NCBI GenBank assembly: GCA_012800005.1
Contig: JAAZKC010000101.1
Span: 1 to 38,068 of the forward strand
Direction of reading: 5' to 3'
Length of the DNA: 38,068 bases
Source: Acholeplasmataceae bacterium
GTDB lineage: Bacteria > Bacillota_I > Bacilli_A > Acholeplasmatales > UBA5453
Shown: positions 35,698 to 38,068 of the stretch, piece after piece
How positions within the stretch are numbered: position 1 is the stretch's first letter
How the letters are laid out: each line of letters begins with the position of its first letter
Position numbers and translations under genes: made by a program
Notes under the pieces: model-generated
The model's database searches: none
What the model saw: the letters and a program-made list of their open reading frames with translations, nothing else
Told to the model about the DNA's origin: nothing

Positions 35698-36402
35698 ATG
35701 TTTAAAAAAGAAAAAAAGCACAAAGAAAATTACAACTACATTGAGGTCGAAAGTAATCCTGATTCGCAGGTGTCGCATGCGATGCAAAAATTTGTAGTAA
35801 ATATAGAATTTCTTAATGTTGATAAAAAATATCAAGCTCTACAAATAACATCAACACTTCCAAGTGAAGGAAAAACAACATTAGTTGGTAATTTAGCGTA
35901 TTTATTAACGCAAAAAGGATATAAAACAATTATTATCGATTTAGATTTAAGAAAACCTAAGGTTAATAGAATTTTTGAAAAACCTAATATAGACGGATTA
36001 AATAAATATTTAATTGAAAATGCCAAAAAAGAAGATATAATTGTAAAAACATCTAGGGGAGTAGATTTTATTCCAACGGGACAAATTAGTGGCAGTGTTT
36101 CGGCAATATTGGAATCAGAAAAACTTTCTACTCTCATAGAAGAACTTAAAAAAGATTATGATTATATTTTACTAGACACTCCTCCAATGCAAGTAAACGC
36201 GGATGCATTAATGGCTAGTAAATTAGCTTGTGGGGTGTTATACGTTGTTGCGCAAAACCTGATTAAGAAAAGTTTAATTAAAGAAAGCATAAAAACATTG
36301 AAAAGAAGAAGCATTCCTATTGTAGGGATAGTTTTAACTCAAGTTAAAGCGCCTAAACGTGAAGGTTATTACTATTATTACTACACCAAAGATAATGATT
36401 GA
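35698..36402 (+). CDS. Capsular/exopolysaccharide BY-kinase (CpsD/YwqD-like)
   Basis: LQITSTLPSEGKTTLVGNLAYLL Walker A, IIIDLDLRKPKVNRIF Walker A', YILLDTPPMQVNADAL Walker B; C-terminal YYYYYY. ATG 35698 with GAGGGGG SD. Confidence 0.9.
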   Translation: MFKKEKKHKENYNYIEVESNPDSQVSHAMQKFVVNIEFLNVDKKYQALQITSTLPSEGKTTLVGNLAYLLTQKGYKTIIIDLDLRKPKVNRIFEKPNIDGLNKYLIENAKKEDIIVKTSRGVDFIPTGQISGSVSAILESEKLSTLIEELKKDYDYILLDTPPMQVNADALMASKLACGVLYVVAQNLIKKSLIKESIKTLKRRSIPIVGIVLTQVKAPKREGYYYYYYTKDND

Positions 36403-37066
36403 TATTCATAATCATGCTTTATATGGTGTTGATGATGGCGCTAAAACAATAGAAGATTCTATTGCGATGATTAATCAAGCGATGGAAATAGGGATAGAAG
36501 AATTATTTCTAACACCTCATTATAATAGAAAATATAATAAAGTAGATGTTAGTAAAGAATTTAATGAACTAGTTAATATTTTTAAAGATTCTTCTATTAA
36601 ACTTCATTTAGGAAGAGAATATAGATATGACTCTTTAGAACCATTCAAAAAGTTTACAATGGGAAATTCCAATTATATTTTACTGGAGTTTTCTACCATA
36701 ATTCCAGAACCAATTGAAGAAGTTTGTTATAACGTTAATAAAAATGGTTTTATTCCAATTATTGCGCATATTGAAAGATATCACTATTTAACTAAAGAAG
36801 ATTATGATGAAATTAAAGAAGTTGCCTTATTTCAAGTTAATTCTGAGACAGTAATTGGAAAATCTTCCTTCAGAAGAGATAGAAAAATCGTTAAATATTT
36901 ACTTAAAAAAGGATTAGTGGATTTTGTTGCGAGCGATGCACATGATACCATGAACAGAAAAAATACAATGGATAAGGCATACGAGCATATTAATAAAAAA
37001 TATGGGAAAGAAATTGCTTTAGACTTATTTTTAAATAATGCTAAAAAAATCTTAAAACGCACTTGA
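36395..37066 (+). CDS. PHP-type protein tyrosine phosphatase (CpsB/YwqE-like)
   Basis: MIDIHNHALYGVDDGAKTIEDSIAM, TPHYN, IAHIERYHYL, DFVASDAHDT; ATG 36395 overlaps the kinase stop. Confidence 0.9.
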   Translation: MIDIHNHALYGVDDGAKTIEDSIAMINQAMEIGIEELFLTPHYNRKYNKVDVSKEFNELVNIFKDSSIKLHLGREYRYDSLEPFKKFTMGNSNYILLEFSTIIPEPIEEVCYNVNKNGFIPIIAHIERYHYLTKEDYDEIKEVALFQVNSETVIGKSSFRRDRKIVKYLLKKGLVDFVASDAHDTMNRKNTMDKAYEHINKKYGKEIALDLFLNNAKKILKRT

Positions 37067-37080
37067 TTTTAGTGCGTTTT
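37054..37080 (+). terminator. Terminator after the phosphatase gene
   Basis: AAAACGCACT / AGTGCGTTTT, 10-bp stem, then T; the stem begins inside the CDS. Confidence 0.75.
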
Positions 37081-37091
37081 TCAATTATACA

Positions 37092-37100
37092 TGGTATAAT
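37092..37100 (+). promoter_or_regulatory. Extended -10 promoter (TGGTATAAT) for the aminotransferase
   Basis: TGGTATAAT 20 nt before ATG 37120. Confidence 0.55.
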
Positions 37101-37119
37101 TTATAGTAGGTGCATAAGA

Positions 37120-38068
37120 ATGGTAATAGATAACTTAAAGATAGATATCTTGTCTATCTCTAAAGAGGCTAGTTTGCATAAAGAAAAAGATAAAAACGTA
37201 ATAAATGCTACATTAGGTGTTTTATTAGATGAAAAAGGTTCTTTTATGACGATTGATAGCGTAGATGAAGCATTAGAAGATGTTTCTAAAATTGAGTTGA
37301 GAAAATATTTAGCTCAAGATGGTGGTTTTTTATATAAGGAAAATATTTATAATTATTTGTTTAAAGATAAATTAAAGGAAATAAAGAAGCATTTCAATTT
37401 AGTATCTAATTGGTCAAGTGGGGGAAGTGGAGCTTTATCATTAGCCTTTCAAATGCATGAAGGAGTAATTTATATACCTAATATTTCGTGGCCAGAATAT
37501 AATCAAATTGCCAATAATTTAGATAAAGAAATTAAAACATATCCAATGTTTGATAAAGATAATTTTAATTTAAATGGCATTGAAGAAATCTTGAAAAAAG
37601 AACATAAAAACATCCTTTTAATTTTAAATGATCCCGCACATAACCCAACTGGTTATACTATGAACAAGTTAGAATATGAAGAGTTTTTTAAAATTATTAA
37701 TAAATATAATCATGTAAAATTACTAGTAGATATTGCCTATATAGATTTTTCAGATAATTATTTCGAGATGCTAATTCCAATGATAATTAAGTATAAAATT
37801 AATGTGATATTTACGTTTAGTGGTTCCAAATCATATTTGGTTTATGGCGTTAGAATGGGATTACTCATTTATTTTGCGAAAACAAAAGAAGAAAAAGAGG
37901 CTTTTTTGAAAGAAACAAAAAAGATTACTACTAGTACTTTAGGTTCACCAAATAGTTTAAGTATTCTTTTATTAAATGAAATTGTGAAAAGTAAAAAATT
38001 ATATACGGAACAGAAGGCTTTAAAAGAAGTTTTACGCTTAAGGAGCAAACTATTTATTTCTTTAGTTA
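37120..38068 (+). CDS. Aminotransferase class I/II (PLP-dependent), 3' truncated by window edge
   Basis: Open to window end, so absent from the ORF track: INATLGVLLDEKGSFMT, WSSGGSGALSLAFQ, ILNDPAHNPTGYTM, DIAYIDFS, TFSGSKSYLVYGVRMGLL. Confidence 0.85.
   Translation, partial: MVIDNLKIDILSISKEASLHKEKDKNVINATLGVLLDEKGSFMTIDSVDEALEDVSKIELRKYLAQDGGFLYKENIYNYLFKDKLKEIKKHFNLVSNWSSGGSGALSLAFQMHEGVIYIPNISWPEYNQIANNLDKEIKTYPMFDKDNFNLNGIEEILKKEHKNILLILNDPAHNPTGYTMNKLEYEEFFKIINKYNHVKLLVDIAYIDFSDNYFEMLIPMIIKYKINVIFTFSGSKSYLVYGVRMGLLIYFAKTKEEKEAFLKETKKITTSTLGSPNSLSILLLNEIVKSKKLYTEQKALKEVLRLRSKLFISLV

Noticed and set aside
35832-37062. Track ORFs 35832..36137 and 36832..37062 (-)
   Set aside because: Antisense to the BY-kinase and PHP phosphatase genes.
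1-38068. CRISPR array, tRNA or rRNA genes
   Set aside because: No regularly spaced repeats, no cloverleaf-like GTTCGAATC segments, no conserved rRNA stretches noticed in intergenic sequence.
1-38068. TGA recoded as Trp, as in Mycoplasma
   Set aside because: TGA is used as a terminal stop in several well-bounded genes (rlmH, aroF, plsX, kinase and phosphatase) and not within conserved domains.

Overview
AT-rich chromosomal window from a low-GC Gram-positive or Mollicutes-like bacterium. TGA is used as a stop (e.g. rlmH, aroF, plsX), so translation table 11 fits. Most of it is dense housekeeping sequence: yigZ; cca-pulA-yhaM; a giant parvulin-type lipoprotein; an MBL-fold gene, rlmH and a HAD/mscL reading frame; an IS1634-like insertion sequence; an aromatic amino acid operon (aroF-tyrA-aroB-aroA-aroQ-aroE-aroC) running into recG; plsX-rnc-dnaD-nth; an XRE-type regulator followed by tiny ORFs; an Ig-like surface protein; dnaE; a Ca/Na exchanger; divergent PPi-PFK and ATP-PFK; uvrB; a Wzz/BY-kinase/PHP-phosphatase cassette; and a partial aminotransferase. 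No rRNA, tRNA or CRISPR array was recognised. Best leads: (1) the tiny-ORF locus between the XRE regulator and the Ig-like surface protein (about 24.9-25.17 kb), with a hydrophobic peptide, an in-frame stop and a tandem operator-like repeat; (2) the IS sitting at the predicted start site of an upstream promoter, cutting it off from an attenuator-like hairpin and the aro operon; (3) an 11-bp motif present three times in the IS, once inside the transposase promoter spacer; (4) aroB apparently starting at ATT; (5) an in-frame HAD-MscL fusion with an internal promoter, SD and GTG; (6) widespread extended -10 (TGnTATAAT) promoters, one predicting a leaderless cca mRNA; (7) a 954-aa lipoprotein with two SurA_N-like segments. 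All family calls come from reading motifs by eye; no database search was run.
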